Shown piece after piece: positions 17,824-26,115 of a stretch of DNA of 64,000 bases. The translations under genes and the position numbers were made by a program. The number at the start of each line of letters is the position of its first letter. Positions within the stretch are counted from its first letter, which is position 1. This DNA is from an uncultured Pseudomonas sp. (GTDB lineage: Bacteria > Pseudomonadota > Gammaproteobacteria > Pseudomonadales > Pseudomonadaceae): the NCBI RefSeq assembly GCF_943846705.1, contig NZ_OX044366.1, positions 2,170,001 through 2,234,000 on the forward strand. The letters run 5' to 3'. Below the pieces are notes generated by a model. It searched no databases and had not been told where the DNA came from. It worked only from the letters and a program-made list of their open reading frames with translations.

Positions 17824-17977
17824 ACACTGTGCTCCTGAAAGTCTGCGGCGATTCTAGAAGCTGGCGGCGGCTGAGACTACCTATAAGGGCGATTGGCTAA
17901 GTTTGTCTTGCGTCGCTTGACCCGGGGGCCGCCACGGGGTTGTAGTTTGTTCGGGTCGAATCCATCAAGGAGCCATC

Positions 17978-18961
17978 ATGACCGCCTGCAACCACTCACG
18001 CTGGGAGCCTTCCCACGACTATCGCCCTCTGGAGACCCGCGCCGAGCGCCAAGCCTGGCGTGTCGCCGCGCTGACCGGGGTGACCATGCTGGTGGAGATT
18101 GTCGCCGGCTATGCCTTCAACTCCATGGCCTTGCTTGCAGATGGCTGGCACATGGCCTCGCATATGCTTGCCATTGGCCTGACTGCCTTGGCCTACCTGC
18201 TGGCGCGGCGCTATGCCGATGACCCACGCTTTGCCTTTGGCACCTGGAAGATTGAGGTGCTGACCGGTTTCGCCAGTGCTTTGCTGTTGGTTGTGGTGGT
18301 GGCGATGCTGGCGTTCGAGTCGCTGTGGCGCTTATGGCAACCGCAAACCATTACCTTCGACATGGCCTTGTGGGTGGCCGTGATTGGCCTGCTGGTCAAT
18401 CTGGTGTCAGCCTGGTTGCTGCGCGACAGCCATGATCACGGCCACGCCCATGGGCATGCTCATGTCGATCACGATCACGATCACGATCACGATCACGATC
18501 ACGCCGCAACGCCGTCGGGCAAAGACCTTAATCGCCATGCTGCTTTTGTGCATGTGCTGGCCGATGCCCTTACCTCGGTCGCCGCGATCCTCGCGTTGGT
18601 AGGCGGGATGCTGCTGGGCTGGGATTGGCTTGATCCGCTGATGGGGGTGATTGGTGCGGTGATCATCGCGGTATGGGCCAAAGGCTTACTGATTGAAACC
18701 GCCAAGGTGTTGCTCGATCGCGAGATGGACAGCCCGGTGGTGGCGCGCATCCGCAGTGCTGTAGCCGAGGAAGCGGATACCGAACTGACCGACTTGCATG
18801 TATGGCGTGTAGGGCGGGCGCAGTTTGCCTGCATCGTCAGCCTGGTCACCCATGGTGATCGCTCGGCAGATCGCTACAAGGCACGTTTGGCGGGGATTAG
18901 CGAGTTGGTGCATGTGACCGTGGAGGTCAATCGCTGTGCGGTTGCACGGGGCGTTGGTTAA
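17978..18961 (+). CDS. dmeF: Cation diffusion facilitator (DmeF-like divalent metal exporter)
   Basis: This 327-residue CDF transporter has six transmembrane helices and the metal-site motifs ADGWHMASHM (about residues 54-63) and HVLADALTS (about 191-199). An unusually regular histidine loop lies between helices 4 and 5: DHGHAHGHAH followed by six Asp-His repeats encoded by a perfect GATCAC microsatellite. The N-terminal extension with a Cys/His start (MTACNHSRWEPSHDY) is typical of DmeF, which exports cobalt and other divalent ions in exchange for protons. AAGGAG lies 7 nt before the start. The subfamily is inferred; zinc or nickel are alternatives. Confidence 0.85.
   Translation: MTACNHSRWEPSHDYRPLETRAERQAWRVAALTGVTMLVEIVAGYAFNSMALLADGWHMASHMLAIGLTALAYLLARRYADDPRFAFGTWKIEVLTGFASALLLVVVVAMLAFESLWRLWQPQTITFDMALWVAVIGLLVNLVSAWLLRDSHDHGHAHGHAHVDHDHDHDHDHDHAATPSGKDLNRHAAFVHVLADALTSVAAILALVGGMLLGWDWLDPLMGVIGAVIIAVWAKGLLIETAKVLLDREMDSPVVARIRSAVAEEADTELTDLHVWRVGRAQFACIVSLVTHGDRSADRYKARLAGISELVHVTVEVNRCAVARGVG
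18467..18502 (+). repeat. GATCAC x6 microsatellite inside dmeF
   Basis: Six perfect hexamer copies encode (Asp-His)6 in the cytoplasmic metal-binding loop. Copy-number change would lengthen or shorten the loop without a frameshift. Confidence 0.95.
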
Positions 18962-19030
18962 AAAGTCAACAGCCGCGCAGGGCGCTAGAACCCCTGACTT
19001 TAGCGGTGCCTGAGCGGTGCGCCAAGCGCT

Positions 19031-19079
19031 ATTTGCCGGACTAGAAAATAAACCGGCAAATACGTAAAAAAACGTTTTT
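19031..19079. other. Inverted repeat plus AAAAACGTTTTT palindrome upstream of the PIN/PhoH gene
   Basis: A perfect 9-bp inverted repeat, ATTTGCCGG (19031-19039) and CCGGCAAAT (19053-19061), is followed by the palindrome AAAAACGTTTTT (19068-19079). Together they lie in the 293-bp gap between dmeF and the PIN/PhoH gene. They could be the dmeF terminator or an operator; the U-rich segment is separated from the stem, so it is not a textbook terminator. Confidence 0.4.
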
Positions 19080-19254
19080 CTGTCATCCAAATAGGAGTAA
19101 TTAAAAGGCAAGACCGCCGAACCCTGCAGACAGGTGGCGGCCATCGGCCCTCACCTATTTGCAGCGTGCTCAGCCTCGTCACTGAGCAACCGGCGGCCCT
19201 TCGCGGCGCAGTTTCACTTCTGCGCTGCTTGGCTACTACAGAAGGTGACCGAGT

Positions 19255-20646
19255 ATGGATGACCACGGACGCGCCAAATCCACCGCCCCAACCCTGTACG
19301 CCCTCGACACCAATGTGCTGATTCACGATCCCAACGCGCTGCTGAATTTTCAGGAGCACCACGTCGCCATCCCGATGACTGTACTGGAGGAGTTGGACAA
19401 ACTTAAAACCGGCAAGCAGGGGGTCGCCGCCGAATGCCGCCAGGCCATTCGCCTGATCGACAAGATTCTCGGCAGTGCCAACCCCGAGGAAGTGGAGCAT
19501 GGCGTCCCGATTCAGCGCGATAAGAGCGGGGCATGCGGCTTTCTGTCGATTCTGATGAGCAAAAGCGCCGCGCCGCTGACCTGGCTGCCGGAAGACCTCA
19601 ACGACAACAAAATCATCAACCAACTGGTCGAGCTGAAGTCGCGTCGCCCTGGCCTCAACGTGGTGCTGGTGACCAAAGACATCAACATGCGCCTTAAAGC
19701 GCGCGCCTGCGGCATCGATTCAGAGGATTACCACACCGACCAGTTGGTCGACGATATATCGCTGTTGCCCAAGGGCTACCACAACGTCAGTGGCTCCTTT
19801 TGGGATCGCGTGGAGAAGGTCGAGACACGTCAGGGCCACGGCCGCACCTGGCATCAAGTGCAGCTCACCGAAGAGATGCCGGCGATGCACCTCAACGAGT
19901 TCATCATCGACGAGCAGGGCTTCGTCGGCTGGATCAAAGGCATTAAACCGGGTGAATTGCTGATCCTCGACATGCACCAGGAACCGCTGATGCATCAAGA
20001 GGCCTGGGGCTTGCGCCCGCGTGATGTGTACCAGTCACTGGCGCTGTTTGCCCTGCTTGATCCGGACATTCATCTGGTTAACCTGACGGGCGCGGCCGGC
20101 TCCGGTAAAACCATCCTGGCCCTGGCGGCGGCCATCGAGCAGACCATGGTCAGCAAGCGTTATCGGCGCATTATCGCCACCCGCAGCGTGCAGGGGCTGG
20201 ATCAGGAAATCGGCTTTCTGCCCGGCACCGAGGCGGAGAAGATGGAGCCCTGGCTTGGGGCCATCACCGACAACCTTGAAGCGCTGCATATGGAGGACGA
20301 GAACACCCACGGCAGCGTCGATTACATCCTGCAAAAGGTGCCGCTGCAATTTAAATCGCTCAACTACATCCGCGGGCGCAGCTTCCAGCAAAGCCTGATC
20401 CTGATCGACGAATGCCAGAACCTCACCCCGCACCAGATGAAAACCATCATCACCCGTGCCGGCAGCGGCTCTAAAGTGGTGTGCCTGGGCAACCTGGCGC
20501 AAATCGATACACCTTACCTGTCGGCCCCCAGCTCCGGGCTGACTTACCTGACGGAGCGCTTCAAAGACTTCGAGCATGGCGTGCACATCACCCTGCAAGG
20601 GGTGCCACGCTCGATCCTCGCCGAGTACGCCGAAACCCATCTGTAA
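19255..20646 (+). CDS. PIN-PhoH family ATPase (YlaK-like)
   Basis: This 463-residue protein has an N-terminal PIN nuclease domain (LYALDTNVLIHDP, acidic residues at the N terminus and after VLVTKDINMRLKA) and a C-terminal PhoH ATPase domain with Walker A GAAGSGKT (about residue 281) and Walker B LILIDECQNLTP (about 381). PhoH2-type PIN-helicase fusions act as RNA-unwinding ribonucleases in characterised mycobacterial examples; the Pseudomonas role is not established. GAAGGTGA lies before the start. The moa genes follow after 143 bp, a conserved neighbourhood in the genus. Confidence 0.93.
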   Translation: MDDHGRAKSTAPTLYALDTNVLIHDPNALLNFQEHHVAIPMTVLEELDKLKTGKQGVAAECRQAIRLIDKILGSANPEEVEHGVPIQRDKSGACGFLSILMSKSAAPLTWLPEDLNDNKIINQLVELKSRRPGLNVVLVTKDINMRLKARACGIDSEDYHTDQLVDDISLLPKGYHNVSGSFWDRVEKVETRQGHGRTWHQVQLTEEMPAMHLNEFIIDEQGFVGWIKGIKPGELLILDMHQEPLMHQEAWGLRPRDVYQSLALFALLDPDIHLVNLTGAAGSGKTILALAAAIEQTMVSKRYRRIIATRSVQGLDQEIGFLPGTEAEKMEPWLGAITDNLEALHMEDENTHGSVDYILQKVPLQFKSLNYIRGRSFQQSLILIDECQNLTPHQMKTIITRAGSGSKVVCLGNLAQIDTPYLSAPSSGLTYLTERFKDFEHGVHITLQGVPRSILAEYAETHL

Positions 20647-20789
20647 CTCACCGCCAGCCAGCCTTGCACGCCTTATGGCTGCAGGGCTGGCTGCTGCTTG
20701 CAGCATCTGGCTGAATCCATCGGCATTCACAGGTGCCGTAACCTGACCCCTGGGTTTACAATCGGCGGACACCTGTCTGGAGTCTGCCC

Positions 20790-21278
20790 GTGTTAACCCA
20801 TCTCGATTCCCAAGGCCGCGCCAATATGGTCGATATCAGCGATAAAGCCCTGACCGTCCGTGAGGCTGTGGCCGAAGCGTTGGTGCGCATGCGCCCCGAA
20901 ACCCTGCAGATGATTAGCCAGGGCGAACACCCCAAGGGTGATGTGTTTGCCGTGGCGCGGATTGCCGGCATTCAGGCCGCGAAGAAAACCAGTGACCTGA
21001 TCCCCTTGTGCCATCCGCTGATGCTCACCAGCGTCAAGGTCGAGCTGCGGGCCGAAGGTACGGATGCCGTGCGCATTACTGCGCGCTGCAAGCTGACCGG
21101 GCAGACCGGGGTGGAAATGGAAGCCCTGACCGCCGCCAGCGTCGCCGCGCTGACTATTTACGACATGTGCAAGGCGGTGGACCGCGGCATGGTCATCGAA
21201 GGCGTGCGCCTGCTGGAGAAAGTTGGCGGCAAAAGTGGCGCCTTCAAGGTAGAAAGCAAAGTTGAGGACGAAGCATGA
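20790..21278 (+). CDS. moaC: Cyclic pyranopterin monophosphate synthase MoaC
   Basis: This 162-residue protein acts in molybdenum-cofactor synthesis, rearranging 3',8-cyclo-GTP to cyclic pyranopterin monophosphate. Conserved blocks THLDSQGRANMVD, KKTSDLIPLCHPL and GVEMEALTAASVAALTIYDM are intact. The start codon is GTG (20790) with GGAG 8 nt upstream. It overlaps moaD by 4 bp (ATGA), so the two are translationally coupled. moaA and moaB are not in the window. Confidence 0.97.
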   Translation: MLTHLDSQGRANMVDISDKALTVREAVAEALVRMRPETLQMISQGEHPKGDVFAVARIAGIQAAKKTSDLIPLCHPLMLTSVKVELRAEGTDAVRITARCKLTGQTGVEMEALTAASVAALTIYDMCKAVDRGMVIEGVRLLEKVGGKSGAFKVESKVEDEA

Positions 21279-21517
21279 TTCGCGTGCAGTATTTTGCCCG
21301 TTACCGCGAAGCGTTGGGGCTGGACGGTGAGCAGTTGAGTGGTGCATTCGCCAGCCTCGATGAGCTGCGTCAGCATCTGTTAGCCCGTGGTGGCGTATGG
21401 GACGTGCTGGCCGAACAAAACCTGATGTGTGCGCGCAATCAGGAGCTTTGCAGTTTGGACGAACCGCTACAGGCCGGCGATGAAGTGGCGTTCTTCCCCA
21501 CCGTGACGGGTGGATGA
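21275..21517 (+). CDS. moaD: Molybdopterin synthase small subunit MoaD
   Basis: This 80-residue ubiquitin-fold sulfur carrier ends in the required Gly-Gly (FFPTVTGG), whose C-terminal glycine becomes the thiocarboxylate that supplies dithiolene sulfur. It pairs with MoaE. It overlaps moaC by ATGA and is separated from moaE by 193 bp carrying a palindromic repeat. Confidence 0.96.
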   Translation: MIRVQYFARYREALGLDGEQLSGAFASLDELRQHLLARGGVWDVLAEQNLMCARNQELCSLDEPLQAGDEVAFFPTVTGG

Positions 21518-21520
21518 TTT

Positions 21521-21686
21521 TGTCGGGTGGGTTGAGCGTAGCGACAAAACGGCAGGATGCCGTATTGCACCGCTTTAGCTGCCCTCATGCTACCCATGCC
21601 GCCAGTGAATACCGTGGTGGGTTGCGCAGCGCCCGGATTGCTCGGCTGTTTTGCCAGCTTGGCTTTGCGCCGCTAACCCACCCTAC
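21521..21686. repeat. Palindromic intergenic repeat, copy C (between moaD and moaE)
   Basis: Inverted ends GGGTGGGTTGAGCGTAG and CGCTAACCCACCCTAC enclose about 165 bp. This is the same type of element as copies A and B but more divergent, with G/C changes in the GTAGGATGGGTT end. It breaks the usual tight moaD-moaE spacing and could form a long hairpin in the operon mRNA. Confidence 0.65.
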
Positions 21687-21710
21687 GCCCCTCGCAAAGA
21701 GAGCATCTGC

Positions 21711-22166
21711 ATGAGCATTCGCGTCCAGTCGCAACCCTTTGATCCCGGCCATGAGCTCAACGCCCTGCATGCCGCCAACCTGGGCATCGGTGCGGTGGTC
21801 AGCTTTGTCGGCTATGTGCGCGACTTCAACGAGGGGCGCGAAGTCGCCGGCATGTTTCTCGAACATTTCCCCGGCATGACCGAGAAGTCCCTGGCCAAGA
21901 TCGCCGAGGAGGCCCGGCAGCGTTGGCCGTTGCTGGGCATTGAGGTCATCCACCGTGTTGGCCGTCTGGAACCGGGCGAGCCGATTGTGTTTGTCGGCAC
22001 CAGCAGCGCTCACCGTCAGGCGGCATTCGATGCCTGCAACTTCGTCATGGATTACCTGAAAACCCGCGCGCCGTTCTGGAAGAAGGAAGACACCGCCGAA
22101 GGCCCGCGCTGGGTCGAAGGGCGCTGCTCAGATCAGGACGCGGCCGAGCGCTGGAAACAATCGTAA
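21711..22166 (+). CDS. moaE: Molybdopterin synthase catalytic subunit MoaE
   Basis: This 151-residue protein is the large catalytic subunit that transfers sulfur from MoaD thiocarboxylate onto precursor Z. Conserved blocks are GAVVSFVGYVRDFNEG, IHRVGRLEPGEPIVFVG, SSAHRQAAFDAC and the active-site lysine segment APFWKKE. The start at 21711 is chosen by family alignment, with AGAG about 8 nt upstream; the frame is open into the repeat but that part is not protein-like. Confidence 0.96.
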   Translation: MSIRVQSQPFDPGHELNALHAANLGIGAVVSFVGYVRDFNEGREVAGMFLEHFPGMTEKSLAKIAEEARQRWPLLGIEVIHRVGRLEPGEPIVFVGTSSAHRQAAFDACNFVMDYLKTRAPFWKKEDTAEGPRWVEGRCSDQDAAERWKQS

Positions 22167-22234
22167 CGACATCACTTAGCGCTATTGCTGATGAGTTGTG
22201 GTGCTTACAGTAGCGCTCACGCCGCGTTATCGCG

Positions 22235-22666
22235 CTAATCGCCAGCCGTGCCATGCCGGTTTCGGCTGGCCTGAACGATACGCTGCGCCGGCACCCGCAA
22301 CTGGGTCAGCAGGTAGTCAGCGAAGTCAGCAGGGTAGGGCTGCAGTGCGATCGCCCGGCCCATGCAGTCGAGCCAGCTCTCGGCCAGCTGTTGATTAATC
22401 GGCCATTGGGCGTGAAAAGCCGGGATGGCGATCGCACCGTATTTCTCGCTGAACAGGCTGGGACCACCGAGCCAACCGCTGAGAAAGCAGGCCAGTTTGT
22501 CGCTCGCCAGTTCCAGGCTCTCGCCATGCAGGCTGCGCAGCTGAGCGGCCTCGGGGCGCTCATCCATCAAGCGGTAAAAATCCGAGACCAGGCCGCGTAA
22601 ACCCTCAATGCCGCCGGCGGCCTGATAGGACGCATCGCCTGTACCGTAAACCGCTGCCTTTTGCAT
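22235..22666 (-). CDS. Group II truncated hemoglobin (TrHbO-like)
   Basis: This 143-residue protein has the 2-on-2 globin pattern: helix-B Phe-Tyr (VSDFYRLMDE), the KLACFLSGWLGGP block typical of group II, the proximal histidine in PAFHAQWPI, and the downstream Trp in AESWLDCMGRA. Group II truncated globins bind O2 or NO and are linked to oxygen delivery or NO detoxification. The start at 22666 has GGAG about 9 nt upstream; the longer frame to 22744 lacks globin features. It is convergent with moaE. Confidence 0.9.
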   Translation of the reverse strand: MQKAAVYGTGDASYQAAGGIEGLRGLVSDFYRLMDERPEAAQLRSLHGESLELASDKLACFLSGWLGGPSLFSEKYGAIAIPAFHAQWPINQQLAESWLDCMGRAIALQPYPADFADYLLTQLRVPAQRIVQASRNRHGTAGD

Positions 22667-22845
22667 CGCCTGTGCTCCTTTACAAAGTACGCAGTGTAAC
22701 GGCGCCCGCGTATTTTCTGCAGAGGGCGACTGGCGTGTCAGCACGCGCAGGCGCGGGCTCGGTGCTTACGGATCGCTCAGTAGTGTTTGCACCGGTATGT
22801 CGCGTTTGCGTACGCGGATTTTTGCGGGCTCACACATAGCTGATG

Positions 22846-22883
22846 GTTATGCATAACATAATAAATATACATTTGATAAATGT
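22846..22883. promoter_or_regulatory. Two AT-rich palindromes upstream of the amino-acid ABC operon
   Basis: A perfect 12-bp palindrome GTTATGCATAAC (22846-22857) and a 6-3-6 dyad ACATTT-GAT-AAATGT (22869-22883) lie 140-175 bp before the operon start in an AT-rich patch. The geometry fits binding by a LysR-type regulator, and one is encoded at the end of the cluster. This assignment is inference. Confidence 0.4.
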
Positions 22884-22912
22884 CTGAGCTGGGCGGATTC
22901 TTGCGTTGCAGC

Positions 22913-22930
22913 GGTGACCAAATGGTCACC
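22913..22930. promoter_or_regulatory. Perfect 8-bp-arm palindrome GGTGACCA-AA-TGGTCACC
   Basis: This near-ideal dyad lies 91 bp upstream of the substrate-binding-protein gene start, close to where its promoter would be. It is a strong candidate operator for a dimeric regulator other than the one using the AT-rich dyads. The factor is unknown. Confidence 0.45.
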
Positions 22931-23021
22931 ACAGTGCGATGTGAAGTGGGGGTGTGGCTGATAGTCGGCTTTACCGCACAACCTGATTTCACAGCGAAAT
23001 CTGCTTCCAGAGGAAAATAAT

Positions 23022-23813
23022 ATGAATAAGACTCTCCGCTCATTGTTGCTCTGTGCCGGCATCGGCCTCCTGCCTTTAGGCGCCGCCCAGGCCACCGAAG
23101 CCAAGACCCTGCGCATCGCCACCGAAGGTGCGTACCCACCCTTTAACTACTACACCGCCGACGGCCAGTTGGCTGGCTTCGATGTCGAAATCGGCGAGGC
23201 GTTGTGCAAGCGCATGCAGGTCAAGTGCAGTTTGGTGGCTCAGGACTGGGACGGCATCATCCCCGCACTGATGGGGCGCAAATATGATGTGGTGATCGCT
23301 TCCATGTTTATCACTGAGGAGCGCAAGCAGATGGTCGCCTTCAGTGATCCCTATCAGAAGTCGGCGATGACCTTTGTGGTGTCAAAGGACTCCAAGCTCA
23401 AGGATTTCAGCCCGGCTGCCCTGGCGGGTAAGACCCTCGGCGCTCAGGGTGCCACCACCCAGGCCGACTTCCTGATGGCCATGTACCCCGACTCCGATGT
23501 ACGCCTGTATCCGACCCAGGATGCGGTGAACCTGGACATGGTCTCCGGGCGTCTAGATGCCCAGGTCGGCGACATGATTCCGATGCTTGACTGGACCCTG
23601 AAGTCCGACGACGGCAGTTGCTGCCGCATAGTCGGTGAGCCGGTCAGTGACCCTAAATATGTCGGTGAGGGCGTCGGCATGGCCGTGCGCAAGGAAGACG
23701 AACAGCTGCGCCAGCAACTTAATGAGGCACTGGCGGCGATCATCGCCGACGGCACCTACAAGCTCATCAACGACAAATTCTTCTCGCTCAACCTGCTGAC
23801 CCTGGAGCAGTGA
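23022..23813 (+). CDS. Polar/basic amino-acid ABC transporter, periplasmic binding protein
   Basis: This 263-residue family-3 solute-binding protein has a signal peptide (positively charged MNKTLR, hydrophobic LLLCAGIGLLPLG, cleavage near AQA-TEA). The ligand-binding core begins LRIATEGAYPPFNY, with GFDVEIGEALCKRM, DWDGIIPALMGRKYDVV and the conserved Arg/Asp ligand residues of HisJ/ArgT relatives. The substrate is probably ornithine, arginine, lysine or a related basic amino acid. It is the first gene of a tight operon with two permeases and an ATPase; AGAGGA lies 8 nt before the start. Confidence 0.93.
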   Translation: MNKTLRSLLLCAGIGLLPLGAAQATEAKTLRIATEGAYPPFNYYTADGQLAGFDVEIGEALCKRMQVKCSLVAQDWDGIIPALMGRKYDVVIASMFITEERKQMVAFSDPYQKSAMTFVVSKDSKLKDFSPAALAGKTLGAQGATTQADFLMAMYPDSDVRLYPTQDAVNLDMVSGRLDAQVGDMIPMLDWTLKSDDGSCCRIVGEPVSDPKYVGEGVGMAVRKEDEQLRQQLNEALAAIIADGTYKLINDKFFSLNLLTLEQ

Positions 23814-23854
23814 GCCAAGCACGGCCCACCTGCTGAACGAGAAGAGGATGTTTT

Positions 23855-24580
23855 ATGGACTGGCTCACTTACCTGAGTTTTGGTGACGCCGGCTGGGGTG
23901 ACGAGTTGTTGCAAGGGCTTGGGGTAACCCTGGTCCTAGCACTGACCACCCTGCCGGTCGGGTTGCTGTTGGGCTTACTGGTGGCAGCACTGGCGCTGTT
24001 TGGCGGGCGCCTGGCGCGCAGCCTGGCCTTGGCCTACAGCACCACCCTGCGCGGCCTGCCCGAGTTGCTCACCCTGTTTATCATCTACCACGGCGTGGGT
24101 ATGGGCTTGAATGCCCTGTTGCGCTGGTATGACCCGGACGTCGGGTATTTCGAGCTGAGCCCCTTTGTCGCCGGGGTCGTGGCCCTGGCCATGGTGTTTG
24201 CCGCCTATTCCAGCGAAGTCTGGCGTGGCGCCTGGCAGGCCCTGGACGGCGGTCAGCGCGAGGCGGGCCAGGCCATGGGCCTGCGCCGGCTGACGATCTT
24301 CCGGGTGATTGAGCTGCCGCAACTGCTGCGTCTGGCGTTACCGGGCCTGGGCAACCTATGGATCAACCTGCTCAAGGACACCGCCTTGGTGTCGGTGATT
24401 GCCCTTAGTGACCTGATGCGCGTGGCCAATATCGCCGTGGGCACCACCAAGAAGCCGTTTCTGTTCTTCCTGGTGGTGTGCCTGGCCTATTGGGGCGTCT
24501 GCCTGCTCTGCGAGTTTCTGCTGGCACGCATGGAGCGCCGTGCTAACCGTGGTTACCGTAGCGGAGGTGCCGCAGCATGA
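23855..24580 (+). CDS. Amino-acid ABC transporter permease (HisQ-like)
   Basis: This 241-residue polar amino-acid permease has about five transmembrane helices and the cytoplasmic EAA loop EAGQAMGLRRLTIFRVIELP that docks on the ATPase. The N-terminal GVTLVLALTTLPVGLLLG and RGLPELLTLFIIYHG are typical of HisQ/OccQ/ArtQ proteins. It overlaps the next permease by ATGA, so the pair is coupled and forms the heterodimeric pore. Confidence 0.93.
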   Translation: MDWLTYLSFGDAGWGDELLQGLGVTLVLALTTLPVGLLLGLLVAALALFGGRLARSLALAYSTTLRGLPELLTLFIIYHGVGMGLNALLRWYDPDVGYFELSPFVAGVVALAMVFAAYSSEVWRGAWQALDGGQREAGQAMGLRRLTIFRVIELPQLLRLALPGLGNLWINLLKDTALVSVIALSDLMRVANIAVGTTKKPFLFFLVVCLAYWGVCLLCEFLLARMERRANRGYRSGGAAA

Positions 24581-25320
24581 TGGATATCCTTGCGCGCTTC
24601 TCCACTCAGTTGTTGGCCGGCGCCGGCCTGACCTTGCAGCTCACCGTCATCGCCGCGCTGCTGTCCTGCGCGCTGGCCTTACCTTTGGCCATCGCCCGCT
24701 GCCGCGAGCAGGGGCTGTTGCGTTGGCCGATTCGCCTGTTCGTCTCGTTCTTTCGTGGCACGCCGCTGCTGGCCCAGCTGTTTCTGGTCTATTACGGATC
24801 CGGGCAGTTCCGCGCCGAGCTGAGCGAGTTGGGGCTGTGGTGGTTCTTCCGCGATCCGTACTACTGCGCGCTGCTGACCTTTGCCCTCAACTCCACGGCT
24901 TATCAGATCGAGATTCTTCGGGGTGGCCTGCGCGCTGTGCCTTACGGGCAGATCGAGGCGGGTGTGGCCATGGGCCTGTCGCGCTTCAACCAGTACCGCA
25001 AAATCATCCTGCCCAATGCCTACCGCATTGTATTTCCGGCCCTGGGTAACGAAATCATTCTGCTGCTCAAGGGCAGTGCGGTGGTCAGCGTGATCACCCT
25101 GTTCGATGTAATGGGGCAGACCCGGCGGATCTTCTCGCAGACCTTCGACCTGTCCGTGTACCTCTGGGCGGCCGTGCTCTACCTGCTGATGACCAGTGTT
25201 TTCGTCTGGTTCTGGCGTCGCCTGGAGCTGTGCCTGACCCGCCACCAGCGGGCCCGCCAGGCCCCAGCCATTGCTACTGCACCCGCCGCAGAGCGGGTCG
25301 CCACCGGAGTCTCGAGATGA
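24577..25320 (+). CDS. Amino-acid ABC transporter permease (HisM-like)
   Basis: This 247-residue second permease has five or so helices and an EAA loop (EAGVAMGLSRFNQYRKIILP). The segment FFRGTPLLAQLFLVYYG is the usual family signature. Its start codon lies inside the previous gene's stop (ATGA) and its own stop overlaps the ATPase start in the same way. Confidence 0.93.
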   Translation: MMDILARFSTQLLAGAGLTLQLTVIAALLSCALALPLAIARCREQGLLRWPIRLFVSFFRGTPLLAQLFLVYYGSGQFRAELSELGLWWFFRDPYYCALLTFALNSTAYQIEILRGGLRAVPYGQIEAGVAMGLSRFNQYRKIILPNAYRIVFPALGNEIILLLKGSAVVSVITLFDVMGQTRRIFSQTFDLSVYLWAAVLYLLMTSVFVWFWRRLELCLTRHQRARQAPAIATAPAAERVATGVSR

Positions 25321-26084
25321 CCAATGCCGCCCTGCAAGTGGATGGACTGTACAAGACCTTTGCCGGTATCGAGGTGCTCAAGGGCATTTCCCTGACCGCC
25401 GAGAAGCAAGACGTGATCAGCATCATCGGCTCCAGCGGTTCGGGCAAAAGCACCTTGCTGCGCTGCATGAACCTGCTGGAGTTCCCCGACAGCGGGCGCC
25501 TGCAGGTGAACGGCGAGGAGCTGGAGCTGACGCCGAACAGCCGTGGCGTGCGCTCGCGGCGTTTCCAGCGGCAGATCGAGCGGGTGCGTTCGCGCCTGGC
25601 CATGGTCTTCCAGTCGTTCAACCTGTGGTCGCACATGACCGTGTTGGAGAACGTCATGCTCGGCCCGTGTCTGGTGCTTAAACGCAATCGCATTGACGTA
25701 GAGGCCCAGGCGAAGAAGTTGCTGGCCCGCGTCGGCATGCTGGATAAGTGCCAGATGTACCCCGACTGCCTGTCCGGTGGGCAAAAGCAGCGGGTGGCCA
25801 TCGCCCGCGCCCTGGCCATGGACCCGGAAGTGATGCTGTTCGATGAGCCAACCTCGGCCCTAGACCCGGAGCTAGTCGGCGAGGTGTTGAAGGTAATCCG
25901 CGAGCTGGCCGAGGAGGGCCGCACCATGATCATGGTCACCCACGAGATGCGTTTTGCCCGCGAGGTTTCGTCCAAGTTGGTGTACCTGCACCAGGGCCGC
26001 ATCGAGGAGCAGGGCTGCCCCGAGCAGCTGTTCAATGCCCCGAAATCGGACAACCTGCGCCGCCTGCTGGCCAGCCAATATTAA
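25317..26084 (+). CDS. Amino-acid ABC transporter ATPase (HisP-like)
   Basis: This 255-residue nucleotide-binding subunit has Walker A GSSGSGKST (about residues 38-46), Q-loop VFQSFNLWSHMT, signature LSGGQKQRVAIARALA, Walker B VMLFDEPTSALD and switch histidine in VTHEMRFAREVS. It powers the importer formed with the two upstream permeases. ATG 25317 overlaps the permease stop; the longer frame is out of register with any family start. Confidence 0.95.
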   Translation: MTNAALQVDGLYKTFAGIEVLKGISLTAEKQDVISIIGSSGSGKSTLLRCMNLLEFPDSGRLQVNGEELELTPNSRGVRSRRFQRQIERVRSRLAMVFQSFNLWSHMTVLENVMLGPCLVLKRNRIDVEAQAKKLLARVGMLDKCQMYPDCLSGGQKQRVAIARALAMDPEVMLFDEPTSALDPELVGEVLKVIRELAEEGRTMIMVTHEMRFAREVSSKLVYLHQGRIEEQGCPEQLFNAPKSDNLRRLLASQY

Positions 26085-26115
26085 TTTTAACTGCCTTGTT
26101 TGAGTGAGAACTGCC

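Noticed and set aside
18467..18502. GATCAC array considered as a CRISPR-like or regulatory repeat
   Set aside because: It is in-frame coding sequence for Asp-His repeats with no spacers.
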